From: Callorhinus ursinus
Lineage: Eukaryota; Chordata; Mammalia; Carnivora; Otariidae
Length of the DNA: 64,000 nucleotides
Direction: 5' to 3'
NCBI RefSeq assembly: GCF_003265705.1
Contig: NW_020312785.1
Span: forward strand, 135,593,376-135,657,375
The notes under the pieces are model-generated. The model searched no databases. It saw nothing but the letters and a program-made list of their open reading frames with translations, and was not told the DNA's origin. Positions within the stretch are counted from its first letter, which is position 1. Each line of letters begins with the position of its first letter. Both the position numbers and the translations under genes were made by a program. Shown here in pieces: positions 42,104 to 53,689 of the stretch.

Positions 42104-42710
42104 TCTGCTGATTTGGTTCTCTCTTGCTGCATAACAAACCACCCTACAACCACTGGCTTGAAACAATAATAGTCATTTATTACTATTCTTTCTCATGGTC
42201 CTGGGAGCTGACTGGGCTTCTCTGAGTAATCCGGACTCAGGGTTTCCTCAAGTGGTTGCAGTTAGAAGGGGGTGGAAGCTGGAATCATGTCAAAAGCTTC
42301 TTTGCTCACATGTCTGGTGCGTGAATTGGGAAGACACCCCAGCTGCCGAGCTGGGGCTCCTCAAGCATCTTTCTCTCTTTCTAGGTGCTTTCTCCATGTG
42401 GTCTCTCCAGCAGGGTTGCTTCTGGGCAGTTGGACTACTTAGATGGTGGTTCAGGGCTTCAAAGGTAAAGACCCCAGTGGGAGATAAGAGTCTTGTGAGA
42501 GTTGTATTGCTTTTTCTTCCTCAACCAGCAAGTCACAGTGTGACTTCCCCTACATTCATATCGTCAAGTCAGTCACAAAGACCTGGCCAGTTTCAACTGG
42601 GAGGGTACACAGACTCTATCTCTTGAAGGGGGAGGGGAAAGATTCTCGGAGCGCTTACGGGACCAGAAATGTTGTTGCGGCCATTATTACAAAATACAAT
42701 CTGCCACATC
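42104..42710 (-). mobile_element. MLT1-class MaLR LTR, nearly complete
   Basis: Left end TGCTGCATAACAAACCACCC, CACTGGCTTGAAACAATAAT; middle GGAATCATGTCAAAAGCTTC, CTCACATGTCTGGTGCGTG, CCATGTGGTCTCTCCAGCAG; right end TTGTTGCGGCCATTATTACA, AAATACAATCTGCCACA. This is the full reversed MLT1 order. The 143-codon plus frame 42195-42626 is antisense LTR sequence. Confidence 0.88.
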
Positions 42711-43829
42711 CACCTAAGAATATTGGGGGTGGGGATGAAGGGCTGGAATTATTCTACGTGGACAGCGAAGGTAGAGCTAGGTCAGGTTATGAAAAAAAGT
42801 AAAATGGAGACCGACTTTGGTCCAATGAAGGAAGATATTATAAAGGTGTTGTATTGTCTTAAGGTGGAATAAATTTTCTACCACTGAAGTATTAAGCATG
42901 GACTGTCAGAGCATTTTTAGGGGGTTGATATAGTAAGGCATCTGATCCCTTTGACTGAGTGTATCCTGCTAAGGGTGCCAAGTAGGGGCCAGTGGCCGGA
43001 GCAGGAGGTCCTAATGAGAACCAGGAAGGCCAGAGGATGGGGCAAAGCTAAAAGTTGAAAGTAGAAAAAAAAATTTAAAAGCATGAGGCCCGGGCTGCCA
43101 GGAGTGGGGTTAGTGAGTTTACTGAATCCAGCAGAGGCTAGAAGTGGACATTCACATTGGGAACTGGAAACAAGAATTAGAGACCAGAGAGGAGCAAATA
43201 AATAGAAGAGATGTTGATCTGGAGGCAAAGGTTTGAAGGAGGGGGTGAAGGATGGTAGAAGTGAAAGAACAAGGGAAACAAACACATGGAGCAATTAAAG
43301 CCTGTTTCTGACACGAGCTAGGGGGTGGGCATTGCAGGGGTGGGGTGGGGGGGCGCTGGAAAGAGGTCAGTCTGACCTGCAGTGTGATGAAGACGGGGAG
43401 ACTTCAGCCTCCCTTGGAGGATTTAGAATGGGATGGAGAGTGAGGTGCCTTCTGAAACTAAAACTAGTCGACGCTCTTGGTACCGGAATGACAAAGTAAA
43501 TGATCACCAGTGTCCAGGCATGTATAAATCAAAAACGCTACCCAGGCTCTTCTGGGTGCCATAGGAATCTTGACAGAGTTAAGTATTTTCTGCCTGCTGA
43601 TAACTTATAATGAACAAAGTCCCTGCATGCCAGTTCAGGCTGGAAAAGAGCCCCTGCAGGGAATCCATGGCCTTACACATCAACTCACTACACAATTTGG
43701 AGAAGGTTCATTTCACAGTCAAAATCCATGTCTGATTAACAGCCCAGCACTGTGTCTCCTGCAGTCCCGGTAAAGGTCTTTTCTCAAACTAGGGTTAGTA
43801 CACAAAAGAGAAATGACAATTTTATTACA
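42711..43829. other. Unrecognised, no gene seen
   Basis: Purine-rich at 42960-43330, possibly a worn L2, not supported. A G7 run lies near 43349. The 125-codon minus frame 42917-43294 reflects the pyrimidine-rich complement. Confidence 0.35.
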
Positions 43830-43872
43830 TTCATTTATCTATCTATCTATCATCTCTCTATCTATCATCAAT
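43830..43872. repeat. (TATC)n tetranucleotide microsatellite
   Basis: TTATCTATCTATCTATCATC and CTCTCTATCTATCATC. About nine units with interruptions. Confidence 0.92.
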
Positions 43873-44564
43873 GTAGGCTTCTGAGAACATTAGATACCTT
43901 TAGATAAAAGAACACAGAGATAAGACGTTGAGATAAAACTGATGATGAGCCAATGCAGATCTGAATCAATAAAGGACACTTCCTTCTGGACCACTAAAAT
44001 TACAAGGGCACTGGATGGCTTTTGTCACAGGCCAATAAGTCAAGTTAAGCATCTGGCCTCGTGGAGTGAAGAAAAAAAATGGATGGAACAGATGGAAGGA
44101 TAGTGACCTTCCAGAGACCCAGAATGATACACAATTGGGCTTATAAGCCAGCAGCTCCATATGTACACGAAGAAAAAGGCCACACTAAATCCTCAGGCCT
44201 GGGACACCCACCATAAGCAATTAAGTAGGCTCTGGTCCTTCCCCATTGTTTATGGAGTGGGCTGCTGTGCAGGACCTCTCAGTTACAGAGCACATCAATC
44301 TAGAAGCAGATCCATGAATTTAAATCTATATCTAGATACACTTCAGTAGGTGGGGAGCATGATTCATGGCTTTAGCTTGAAACCTCTCTGGAGCAACAGA
44401 GCAGCTAAACCTTGGAATCCATTCTCCTTTACTCTTTGATGCTCACTCTCCCAGAGAGGGGATGGTGCTGTTATGCTGCGGGTGGAGGAGCTGAACGAAG
44501 TCCCAACTTGAAACAGTGGCCCAAAGGATCAAAGAAGAGATGTAGATTGAAACCAAAATTCCCA
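43873..44564. other. Unique sequence, no gene seen
   Basis: No feature recognised. Confidence 0.35.
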
Positions 44565-44695
44565 TTCCTGCTTTGAATTATAGAACTTTGTAGTCAAAAT
44601 TGGCCTTAGAAATTATCTAAACAAATTTCTCATCTTACAGTTGGGAAAACGGACATCATAGAGGAAAAGGTACCTATCCCTTAGCCATTTATTTC
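44565..44695. mobile_element. Old SINE-like fragment (MIR3 or related)
   Basis: GGCCTTAGAAATTATCTAAA, CAAATTTCTCATCTTACAGT and GGGAAAACGGACATCATAGA resemble the region where a TTAGAGATCATCTAG word precedes ACAGATGAGGAAACTGAGG. Confidence 0.45.
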
Positions 44696-44879
44696 AATGA
44701 GAGACTACTTCTCCAACATACCCAATGAAAAATAAGGGGAAAAATAGAATTTGGGCTTGCAGAATTTTATTCTCCAAACCCTGCCATCTCAAATGAGTGC
44801 TATATCACTTTGCCACCCTCATAGCATGACCCGGTAGGAAGGAAGAAACACTGGCGCAGGAATTGTGTGATCTGGTCCT

Positions 44880-45008
44880 AGTTGCATCTTAACTGGCTCT
44901 GGAACCTTCCTTCAGGTCCCTTTCTGCTTTTTTCTCTTTATCCCAGAACCTAGCAGAGGGCAGAGCACATGGTTGATGCTAGAGATATAGTTGATGAATG
45001 AATAAACG
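44880..45008 (+). mobile_element. L2 3' end, weak
   Basis: AACCTAGCAGAGGGCAGAGC, ATGGTTGATGCTAGAG and GATGAATGAATAAACG resemble an L2 terminus. Confidence 0.45.
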
Positions 45009-45308
45009 CACTTAAGCTCTAAAATTCCATGCTTCTCTGCATAGTAATAAAAACAATAAAAGGGAAGTTGCTTCATCTATCAGAAAAATGGATATATTCA
45101 AATTCCTGGATTTGTGTGAAGATAAATGCACAGTAATTTTGCTTAAAATGCTATCAAAAAAGCAATTAACTTCAGGGCACACTGATGCCCCAGAGATGTT
45201 CCTTCATATCCTTCATTTTAGGAAGACGGGCACTTCATTTTATTCACTGGAGAGTCAAGACTCCTGGGGACAGCTTTAAAAACTGATCTCCCTTTAAGCT
45301 TCTTAGAT
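45009..45308. other. Unique sequence, no gene seen
   Basis: No feature recognised. An open frame at 45088-45279 is unremarkable. Confidence 0.35.
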
Positions 45309-45473
45309 TCTTGCTTCTCAGAGTGGGGTCCCTGGACCATCGGCATCAGCATCAATATTACCTGAGAGCTTATTAAAATTGCAGAATTACAGGCCAAACC
45401 GAGTTTGAATCTGCATTTTAACAAGGGCCCCAGGTGATTTGTGTGTCTGCTGAAGCTTGAGAAATGCCGCTAT
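45309..45473. mobile_element. hAT-Charlie-type MITE
   Basis: CTTCTCAGAGTGGGGTCCCT, GGACCATCGGCATCAGCATC, GCATTTTAACAAGGGCCCCA, GGTGATTTGTGTG and AGCTTGAGAAATGCCGC. Both arms and termini are readable. Confidence 0.8.
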
Positions 45474-45734
45474 ATATCAGTCCGGCAGGCTGAGATCTTC
45501 AGCAAGAAGGAAGCATCATCACAATTGGCAGGCTAGAGTTCCCTCTACCTCTCTCAAAGAACCTGCCAGGTGCATCACCTATGAACCACTCAAGGAAGAA
45601 TACCCAGTACAACACACTTCAAGAAGCCTTCAAATATTTCTTTAAATTATTCGATTGAACCATATGAAATCACTGCTACTGGATGTTTTCAAGCTACAAA
45701 AATTGTCATTTCATTTCTCTCAGCATAATATAAT

Positions 45735-45955
45735 ATCTACCATTCAGCGAGTGCTTGTAATTCACCAGGCTTTGTGTTAAATACTTTGGCCATGTTTATT
45801 CTAGCCTGCAAAATATTCTATGAGATGGATGTTAAGTCCATTTTATAGTCGAAGAAATTAAGGTCGAGAAAGGTTATGTTTCCAAGACTACACAGCTAGT
45901 GATGAAAAATCTCCAGATCCATACCCAGCCCTAACCCCAAGGCCTGGTGTTTGTC
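45735..45955 (-). mobile_element. MIR SINE
   Basis: GCGAGTGCTTGTAATTCACC, AGGCTTTGTGTTAAATACTT, ATTTTATAGTCGAAGAAATT and AAGACTACACAGCTAGTGAT in reversed MIR order. Confidence 0.8.
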
Positions 45956-45956
45956 A

Positions 45957-46115
45957 AGATGCGAACCTCAGACCATCACACGGGAAGAGTGTTAAAATGT
46001 CTATTTCTAGGTACCATACCAGACATATTGAATTGGAATCTCTGGTGCTAGGACTTAGGAACCTGTATTTTAGTAGAATTAGACATGCCTTATTTGAGAA
46101 CAAATTGAACCCTGT
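45957..46115. mobile_element. hAT-type MITE, degraded
   Basis: GCGAACCTCAGACCATCACA, TTGAATTGGAATCTCTGGTG and GAACCTGTATTTTAGTAGAA resemble Charlie MITE arms. Confidence 0.45.
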
Positions 46116-47344
46116 TATTTTCAGACACTGCTTCCTTTCCAAGTAGGTGATTGGAAGGCCAACTGGCATAAAAAATCTAACTCACTCCAGGGCAGAGAGA
46201 ACATATATCCAATTTCCCCAGGATAGCCCTGGTTTATGAACATTGTCATGGTAGAATTACTAAGAGCTGCTCCTTTGATTCTTAGAAGTGTTTTGGTTTG
46301 GATGATAAACTAGGTGATCACCCTATGTTAGGAAGAAGACTGGACTGGGTTTCCCTGTGAGAGCATCAGAAGCTCCACCCCCCCCCCCATAGGGCAGCTC
46401 TCCTGAGCTTCTCAGGGAAATGAGCAACTCTGGGTCTACACCTGGAATGCCCAGTGCCCTGAGCTCCACTCTCTCCCTTCTCCACTCTGGACTCCTTGGG
46501 CAGGCAACTCCAGGCCAGTAGGGGCATGCAGGATTCCAGATGCACCCAACGGATTGACACAGGCACGCTCAAACTGGCACTCCCTGGAAATTCTTGTTAG
46601 AAATCTTAGAGCAGTTGTGATCTGTGCTCTACTGAGAGCCTTGAATCTTTTCCATTTCTCATCCTCCGGGCCACCGGGGGAGCCTTGCCTGAGTCCCCTT
46701 CTCCCTGACTATATTGGTTGTGTCCCCACTAGGCCACTAAGGCTGGCGAGGTCTGACTCTTCTCTGGATCTTGGCAGGTGACAGAACCAGGCACTGGGTG
46801 AAATTCTAACAGATGCCTGCTGAGGATCTCAATGAACAAATTAATGCAGTTATCAGATTATTGCCCCTAGAGGAGGTTTTGACAAATGGGGAAGAAAGAA
46901 CAAGAACACTAATGGGCAGAGAATTAATGACATCAAGGCCGTGAGGGAGCTTAGGAAAGAAAAAGCCAATTAGGTGTCTGCGGAGTCAGGACACCAAAAA
47001 TTAACTTATCTTTAAAGAATGCATTAGCTTCATCTTCAGATAATATGCTCAACATATTTCCCCTTCAACCTCCAGACACCTTTTCAAGGAAAGTGCTCCT
47101 AAATTTAAAACAATATGTCTAATTATAAATGTCCTATAGAATATCCAAAAAGTCTGGAAACAGAAAGAAAATTATCTATTCATTATAACTTTTTCTTCAC
47201 CTGCACCAGGTAATGCACCTGGCATGGACATTTTGGCTCATTGCTTTAAATTTACGTTTTTGTTTTTGTTTTTTTAATCTGTACATATGTCTGGAGATTG
47301 AAGACAATGTAACTTATATACTTCTTAAAAATAAATTTATCCTA
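46116..47344. other. Unique sequence, no gene seen
   Basis: C11 run at 46378-46388. GCACTCCCTGGAAATTCTTG near 46577 may be a hAT scrap. 46960-47330 is AT-rich unique sequence. No exon recognised. Confidence 0.4.
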
Positions 47345-47875
47345 TGTGCGATGGTTAATCTTATGTGTCAACTTGACTGACACATGTAGTACCTAGACAT
47401 TTGGTCAGATATTCTTCTGGGTGTGTCTGTGAGGGTGTTTCTGAATGAGATTAACATTCAAGTCAGTAAACTGAGCAGAACAAACTGTTCTCTCTAGTGT
47501 GGGTGGGCCACATCTAATCAGCTGAAGACCCACATAGAACAAAAGGTTGAGTAAGAGGGAACTCCTCCTGCCTGTTTGAGCTGCAACATCAGTCTTCTCT
47601 TGCCTTGAACTAGAACTTACACCATCAACTCCCCTTGTTTTTAAGCCTTTGTACTCAAACTATCCCTACACCCCTGGCTCTCCTTGGTCTTCAGCTGGCT
47701 GACTACAGATCTTGGGACTTCTCAGCCTATACAATCATGTGATCCAATTACTTATAATAGATTTCTATTCGTATATATAGGAATATATATGTGTGTATAT
47801 ACGTGTGTGTGTGTATACGTGTGTGTGTGTGTGTGTGCGTGTGTATTATATAGTATACTCGATTACTCTGCCTGG
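47345..47875 (+). mobile_element. ERVL-type LTR containing a microsatellite
   Basis: GCGATGGTTAATCTTATGTG, TCAACTTGACTGACACATGT, GGTGTGTCTGTGAGGGTGTT, GAATGAGATTAACATTCAAG, GTGGGTGGGCCACATCTAAT, GATCTTGGGACTTCTCAGCC and CAATTACTTATAATAGATTT are a well-known LTR order (LTR33-like in my memory; name uncertain). A TATATG/GTGT microsatellite sits at 47775-47850, where the consensus has a short TATATATA. Confidence 0.75.
47775..47850. repeat. TA/GT microsatellite within the LTR
   Basis: TATATATAGGAATATATATG, then GTGTGTGTGTATACGTGTGT and GTGTGTGTGTGTGCGTGTGT. A CpG-containing GT/AC tract. Confidence 0.92.
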
Positions 47876-48477
47876 GGTGAGGTAGATTTTTACCAGTGGC
47901 CTTCCATCACCTACTTGGGAAGGAGGCAGTGCATATATACATATATTCCTGCACATCTGCTAACCTGTCAGGTCCAAGGCAGAATTCAGAGTTAGTATAT
48001 TTCAGCCTTTTCCAATGTATATTTGGTCCATCACTGTATTACCTACCCGCCTCCAAAATGTTTTAGTTGTCAAAAAAATGAGGGAAACACCAGATAAGGG
48101 CAAAAAAAAAAAAAATAAGTTTGGAATCAGAGCCTTTAAGATGATTGCATGCATTACATGCCTCCAAGAGAGCAATGTAACATGCAGCTTTTCTGTTTTT
48201 GATCACGTCTTTCCCATTCCTCCACTACCCTATTTTTATTCTTGCAAGATGGGCATTCAAAGAAACACACTGGGGAAAGGCTGTGCCCAGCCTATTCAAA
48301 GGGGCCAGTTGTGATCATAAAGAAGCCAGTGGGGCAGACAGGGCTTTTGAGGAGCTTTCCATGGATGGTACCTTAGGACCTCCCTGTCTTTTTGTATTTG
48401 AATTCCAAAGATAGATAGATACTTGCATGTATCTATCGGCTCCACTTTTGTCATCATAAAAGGTTTTGTCTTGTCCT
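47876..48477. other. Unique sequence, no gene seen
   Basis: An A-run lies near 48102-48114. No feature recognised. Confidence 0.35.
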
Positions 48478-48498
48478 ATAAAATCTGCTTCATTTGGG

Positions 48499-48707
48499 GG
48501 CGCCTGGGTGGCTCAGTTGGTTGGGCGACTGCCTTTGGCTCAGGTCATGATCCCGGAGTCCCGGGATCGGGTCCCGCATCGGGCTCCCTGCTCGGCAGGG
48601 AGTCTGCTCCTCCCTCTGACCCTCTTCCCTCTCATGCTCTCTATCTCTCATTCTCTCTCTCTCAAATAAATAAATAAAATATTTTAAAAAAATAAAAAAA
48701 TAAAAAA
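48499..48707 (+). mobile_element. Very young CAN-SINE
   Basis: GGCGCCTGGGTGGCTCAGTT head, GGAGTCCCGGGATCGGGTCC core, CTCTGACCCTCTTCCCTCTC, a tail with repeated TAAAAAAA. Flanked by a perfect 21-base duplication at 48478-48498 and 48708-48728 (core AATCTGCTTCATTTGGG). The body is close to what I take as the young consensus. Confidence 0.97.
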
Positions 48708-48749
48708 ATAAAATCTGCTTCATTTGGGACTGAAGATCAGTATAAAGCA

Positions 48750-48900
48750 TAATGGCTGTGATTCCTAGTTCTGACGCTTCCTGGCTGTGTGACTTCAAAC
48801 AAGTTGCCAACCTCTCTGTACCTCACTTCCCCATCTACTAAATGGAAATGGCAATAGTTATTCTAAGGATTAAAAGCACTTAACACACATAAAGCCTTAA
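48750..48900 (+). mobile_element. MIR SINE
   Basis: CTAGTTCTGACGCTTCCTGG, CTGTGTGACTTCAAACAAGT, CCTCTCTGTACCTCACTTCC and AAAAGCACTTAACACACATA in MIR order. Confidence 0.88.
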
Positions 48901-48904
48901 TATA

Positions 48905-49095
48905 GAGTTGTGTCATCTAATAGCGTAGCCACTAACCACATGTGGTTATTTCTACTAAAATGAATTGAAATTAAGTAATATTAAAATTCAGTCACATTTC
49001 GAGTGCTTGACAGCCATGGGTGATTGGTGGCTACCATACCGGTCAGTACAAAAGAAATATTTCCATTGCCACAGAAAGTTCTAGAGCCTGAGCAC
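48905..49095. mobile_element. hAT-type MITE
   Basis: AGCCACTAACCACATGTGGT, AAAATGAATTGAAATTAAGT, TTTCGAGTGCTTGACAGCCA, GGTGGCTACCATACCGG and ACAGAAAGTTCTAGAGC are the palindromic arms of a common mammalian MITE. Confidence 0.75.
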
Positions 49096-49237
49096 CTAGC
49101 AAGTGATGAATAAGAGCTATATTTTATTTTTCAAGGCCCAAATAAATTCGGGTGCACTGACCAGATCTTTAACACTTCAGTCAGATCTCCTCTAGGAGAC
49201 AAATATGAATTGTAAGTCCTTTCTTTGCCTTCTCTTC

Positions 49238-49330
49238 TTTTAATTCTCCCTTCCTTCCTTCCTCCCTCCCTCCCTTACTTCCTTCCTCCCTCCCTCCCTT
49301 CCTTCCTTCCTCCCTCCGTCCCCTCCTTTC
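49238..49330. repeat. (CCTT)n/(CCCT)n pyrimidine-rich microsatellite
   Basis: Long CCTT and CCCT units. The Arg/Gly/Lys-rich minus frames and Leu/Pro/Ser plus frame are repeat-derived. Confidence 0.95.
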
Positions 49331-50839
49331 TCTCTTCTTTCTCCTTCCCTTGTTTCTCTTTCTTCCTGCTTGTCTTTCCCGCAAATAGAAGGGTCATCAG
49401 CAAAATTCTTGCCCCTTATATTGATACCTGAATCTTTGCTGTTGTGTTGTCCTAGTAAAATGTCCTGGCTCTTCAAGTTCACCCTTCCAGAGTCACTGTT
49501 ACATGTGAGCCTGAGGGCTCATGTTACCCTCATACCACCCTCTGGAGAGGCCCCAATTTTGTGAGTCAGAGAGCTGAGCCTGTCTTTCCACCGACTTCAT
49601 CCTTCCTCTCTATCAAAGTGAAAGATTTTGACATAGATAAATGTGCATCTGCTAAATTATTTGTAGTAGCAAATGTCGCTGTAATGAGATCAACCAAGCT
49701 ACTGCCATGCACGACTGCTAGGCCTTGGAGAAACAGGCTGAAGGGAACTTTCTGTGGCTAATACTCATTGTAACAAGATAAGACCACTCTTCCTTTCTAA
49801 AAGGATCATAATGGACATTGATTTTTAGTTTTGGAGTTTGGCGCATTAAAATACCAAACAGAATTCCATGGGGGAATGAGCTATATTGATTGGTTCATTT
49901 TGTTTTATGAGTTTGTTTCCTATGTAACATGTAATTGTATTTTATAGTTCCTATAATATGCAAGAATTAAAGACCTAATTTGGCTAAACAAGAATTGGTT
50001 ATAAATTATGAAACACTCTCTCTCATCAAACTCCTGGCTAATTAAACAAAATTTTAGCAAATGCTTTCTCGGTAAATTGTTTTGCATTGGCGAAGGAGAT
50101 GGAGGAGTGGGGGAATTTTTTTTTTCCTTCTGTCACTTTTTAACTTTCTTATCACCTTCAACCACCAGTAATGAGGTTAGGGATTTCAGACAAGGCTGTT
50201 AAATTTTTGGCTAAGGCCTATTAAGCTATCTTTTCATTCACATTATTTTGCTTCTACAATCTCAAGAGTTGCCATCGGCAGTGTGGCGGAGAGAGCACAG
50301 GTTATGGAAGTAAGAATTCAGACCGAAATGCAAGCTCTCCCTCTTACCTGCCAGGGCGAGCTGTTGAACGGGATGTTTTGCGATTCTAGAAAGTTGTTTT
50401 TCCCACGTAGGCAGATTAAAAACTACTTCTTTTGTCCTCCCTCCCATTTCGGCAGCTAGATTGTACTTCCAGGCACTCTGATTTTGCACATGACCATGCA
50501 ACATGCTTTGGCGGATGGGAAATTGGCAGACATGATGCCAGCAGCAGCTTGAAAAATACTTGAAATATTTCATCACAAAGCACTCAACTGGTGAATTGAG
50601 TGCTACCCTCAATACGTACAACAATATGGAGCAATCTCAAAAAACATTATGCTGAGTGAGAGAAGCCAGACCCAAGAGTACATACTGTATTGATTCATTT
50701 CGCTACTGTTTTTTAAAACTGCATGTATGTTATTCATATACTCTTATAGTATAAGGTATTTCCCAATTTGAACAATTCTGGAGGTTCACTCTTGCAATAT
50801 TACTGGAAGATAATACTTCTACCTAAAAAATTCTCCTAT
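49331..50839. other. Unique sequence, no gene seen
   Basis: About 1.5 kb. 49800-50110 is AT-rich and free of recognised repeats, with several TAATTAAA-like words. The 120-codon minus frame 50262-50624 shows no recognised domain. Confidence 0.4.
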
Positions 50840-51245
50840 TCAAGGAGGTCATTAACATTTGCTGAAACCCTACTATGCTGTAGCTACTTTATATATATCA
50901 TCATCTTAATATTGAAAGTAACACTGAATGGGGGTGCCTGGGTGGCTCAGTTGGTTAAGTGTCTGCCTTTGGCTCTGGTCATAATCTCAGGGTCTTGGGA
51001 TCCGGCCCCGCGTTGGGCTCCCTGCTCAGTGGAAAGCCTGCTTCTCTCTCTCTTCCATTTGTGCTCTCTCTCACTATCTGCTAAAAAAAAATTAAAAAAA
51101 AAAAAACAGGAAAGTAACACTCAGTGGGTTACCATTGTTCTAAATTAAAGATTAGAAATTTGAGACTCTAAAAGGTGATAGAACTTCGCCCAAGGCCTAG
51201 ACGTTCATGTGGATCTACTGCACTCCAGGGTCCCTGCTCTTTTGA
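50840..51245 (-). mobile_element. MIR SINE split by a SINEC
   Basis: Left part 50840-50930 (CCCTACTATGCTGTAGCTAC) and right part from 51118 (TTAAAGATTAGAAATTTGAG, AACTTCGCCCAAGGCCTAG, CACTCCAGGGTCCCTGCTCT) form one reversed MIR around the SINEC. Confidence 0.65.
50931..51109 (+). mobile_element. CAN-SINE inside a MIR
   Basis: GGGTGCCTGGGTGGCTCAGT head, CTCAGGGTCTTGGGATCCGG core, short A-tail. Duplications GAAAGTAACACTGAATG (50914-50930) and GAAAGTAACACTCAGTG (51110-51126) match 15 of 17. Confidence 0.95.
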
Positions 51246-51954
51246 CATCATCAGATTGTGGTTAATTCTGTTCTGTTATTTTAAGGGACATTTCTAGGAG
51301 GAAACAAAAGATTATTTGGCATTGCATGCAGGGTATTTTCAGGAAAGGCAGTTAAAGCTCTTATCTCTCAAGAGTCTAGAGGAGATGGTTGTGGTGTCTC
51401 TTTGTTACCAAATGACTGTTGCTTCCCCGGAGGGTACCTTAGGATCTACTTTAGCATCGCTGTCTCCTGCCATCCTTCTCTCTTCTGGATAATTCTGCAC
51501 CCTGATATTTCAAGACGTCCCGTCCTAGCAATTAAGTCCATCAATGATACGGAAACATTTGTCTTTCCTGGTGGGACACTAAATGAGAAAACACTGAGCA
51601 GTGAGGAGGAGAAGCTGAAAATTAACAAAACTTGGAAGTGATGGTTCAATCTGCTGGATGCTTTAGATGAATTATAGGATACTCCTAATGAGTTGCATTA
51701 GAATTTGACTCTTGCTAAAGAAAGTAAGTAGAACCTTGGTGATTTATTTAAGACACTGTTTAAATTCACTTGATCAATGGTTGAAGCTCCAGAGGTGAGA
51801 TGACTTAGCCAGAATCACTCCTCTTTCTGGAGTAAGAAATGAATAAAGGGAGAGAGACATAACTCAACTTCTATTCTGATCACAAAAGAATGTCTTACCC
51901 TGATTCCTTTAGAAATCTCTTTAAGTTGGATAAATGGCAGAATACAGACTCGGC
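51246..51954. other. Unique sequence, no gene seen
   Basis: Open frames overlap on both strands at 51402-51649, without domain. No repeat recognised. Confidence 0.4.
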
Positions 51955-52245
51955 CCTCATCCCAGCCAGTTTTATTATAAAAAGCATCAAAATGAAGCCT
52001 TTAAAAGGAAGATAAGTACTGCCGCAGACAGCTGCAAACAATTACTTCTTAAAAACAAAACTGAAAAAGGCTAATTAATTTACAAAGTGCAATGTGTGCC
52101 AAGAGTGCAATAAAACTCCATCCCATTTAGCATCCACCCGTGTTTCAGCAAAACAGAGCATTTGCAAAGTGCTGTAAATTAAATTATAAGGCAAAACTCG
52201 GCTACATAATTCTCAGATGCTCAAATACATATGTAGGGACAACTG
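51955..52245. other. Candidate conserved non-coding element
   Basis: No repeat or coding frame. The text has enhancer-like composition: CAGCTGCAAACAATTACTTC, GGCTAATTAATTTACAAAGT and GTAAATTAAATTATAAGGC include E-box and homeodomain-type words. This is a judgement from appearance only. Confidence 0.25.
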
Positions 52246-52484
52246 AACTAAAATCATTCTTAATGTAACAAATTCCTCAATATCTGATCAGTAAACATCT
52301 CCATAGACCATATTACTAGGCTTACATCTGCAAAATTCTTAGGAGCTGGACTGTGGTTAGTAGGAAGGTGGCTCAGGCCAGGGTGATTGCTGGGGGATAT
52401 TGTGACAAAATCCGATTCTGGATCTATGTTGAAGATAGAACCCACCGGATTTTCTGATAAATTCTTATGAGAAAGAGAGAAGCT

Positions 52485-52690
52485 TGTAAGGTGACTCTCG
52501 GAATTTCTGACTTTGAGGAACTGGAAGATGGAGTCACCATAAAGTGAGACAAGGGGTGGAGCAAATCCGTGGGGAGAAGGAAGCTCAGTTTGGACACGTT
52601 GAGTTTGAAATCCTCAGTAGACCCTTACATCTCAGTAGAAATGTAAGTCTAGAGTAGACAGTTGAATATATGAAGAAAGGGGGGAAAGAC
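52485..52690 (-). mobile_element. L2 LINE fragment
   Basis: TTCTGACTTTGAGGAACTGG, AAGATGGAGTCACCATAAAG, CTCAGTTTGGACACGTTGAG, TTTGAAATCCTCAGTAG and AGACAGTTGAATATATGAAG follow reversed L2. Confidence 0.65.
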
Positions 52691-52694
52691 CTAG

Positions 52695-52925
52695 TATTTC
52701 TTACGTGCCTACTTGGTTGCAGGACTTCATATGCATTACCTCATTTAATTCTATGGAGGCCTGTGTGTTAGATATTGTACCTCTGTTTTGTTTTATGCTG
52801 TTTAATAGATAAATATTGAGTCAAAGAATTTGAATAACTCTGTCAAGCTCATGCAGCTGGTAGAAGGAGAGGCTGGAATTCAAAACCAGGTTGCCTGATG
52901 CTCAACCAAAGTCCGTGCCTTTTTC
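52695..52925 (-). mobile_element. MIR SINE
   Basis: TTACGTGCCTACTTGGTTGC, CATTACCTCATTTAATTCTA, TGTCAAGCTCATGCAGCTGG and GCTGGAATTCAAAACCAGGT in reversed MIR order. Confidence 0.78.
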
Positions 52926-53689
52926 GATAAGCCATGCTGCCCTGGGCAAAGGCTGTCTGTTTCCTTTCACAATTTGGAGAAGTGAATGTTTTATGTACTT
53001 TTATTAATTAGAATATAGTTTGCATGTTCCAAAGACTCCACATGGTTTGGTCTTTATAAGACCTCAGTGGTTTAAACAAACCCGTTGAAGCTGTTTCTCT
53101 TTTTGTGTAACAGATGGGAGGCCGGCAGCACAAGGCTATTGTAGCAGCTCTGCTACAGAGCATCACCGTGGGACCGAGGCTCCTTCCACCTTCCTGCTCC
53201 ACCATTCCCATGATATTTCCCTTTTCCTAGTGGATCAAAATAGCTGACTTCCATGGCCGTAATCCAAACGACAGGATAGAGGAAGAGAGAAAGATAGACC
53301 TCGTATGAAAATTGTATTGACATGCCATTGGCCAAAACTTTTTATCGTATGGCCATTTCTAGCTGCAAGGCAGGCTGGGTAATAATATCTTTATTTCAGG
53401 CAATCAAATGCCAGGGTCAAAAAACCAGAGCTTCTAGTACTTAGAGAGAGAGAGAGGGAGAATAGAGATCAGAGGACAGCAAGCATTATCTGCTCCACAA
53501 GTTGGGCTAAATCTCTTCTTGAATGCTCATGAAACAAGTCCATTTTATGTACGTTTGAATTTAAAAATATTATTAAAATCTTAATGTATTTGTGACTTTT
53601 TTAAAGTGCTAATCTCTTCATATAAAATGCAAGGAAATGTGATATTTCAAAGGACGGTGTGAAACAATAGAAAATATATACATTGGTCT
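52926..53689. other. Unique sequence, no gene seen
   Basis: GAGAGAGAGAG tract near 53445. No exon or named repeat recognised. Confidence 0.4.

Noticed and set aside
42195..42626. 143-codon plus frame
   Set aside because: Entirely within a reversed MLT1 LTR.
49181..49482. Arg/Gly/Lys-rich and Pro/Leu/Ser-rich frames
   Set aside because: Translation of the CCTT/CCCT microsatellite.
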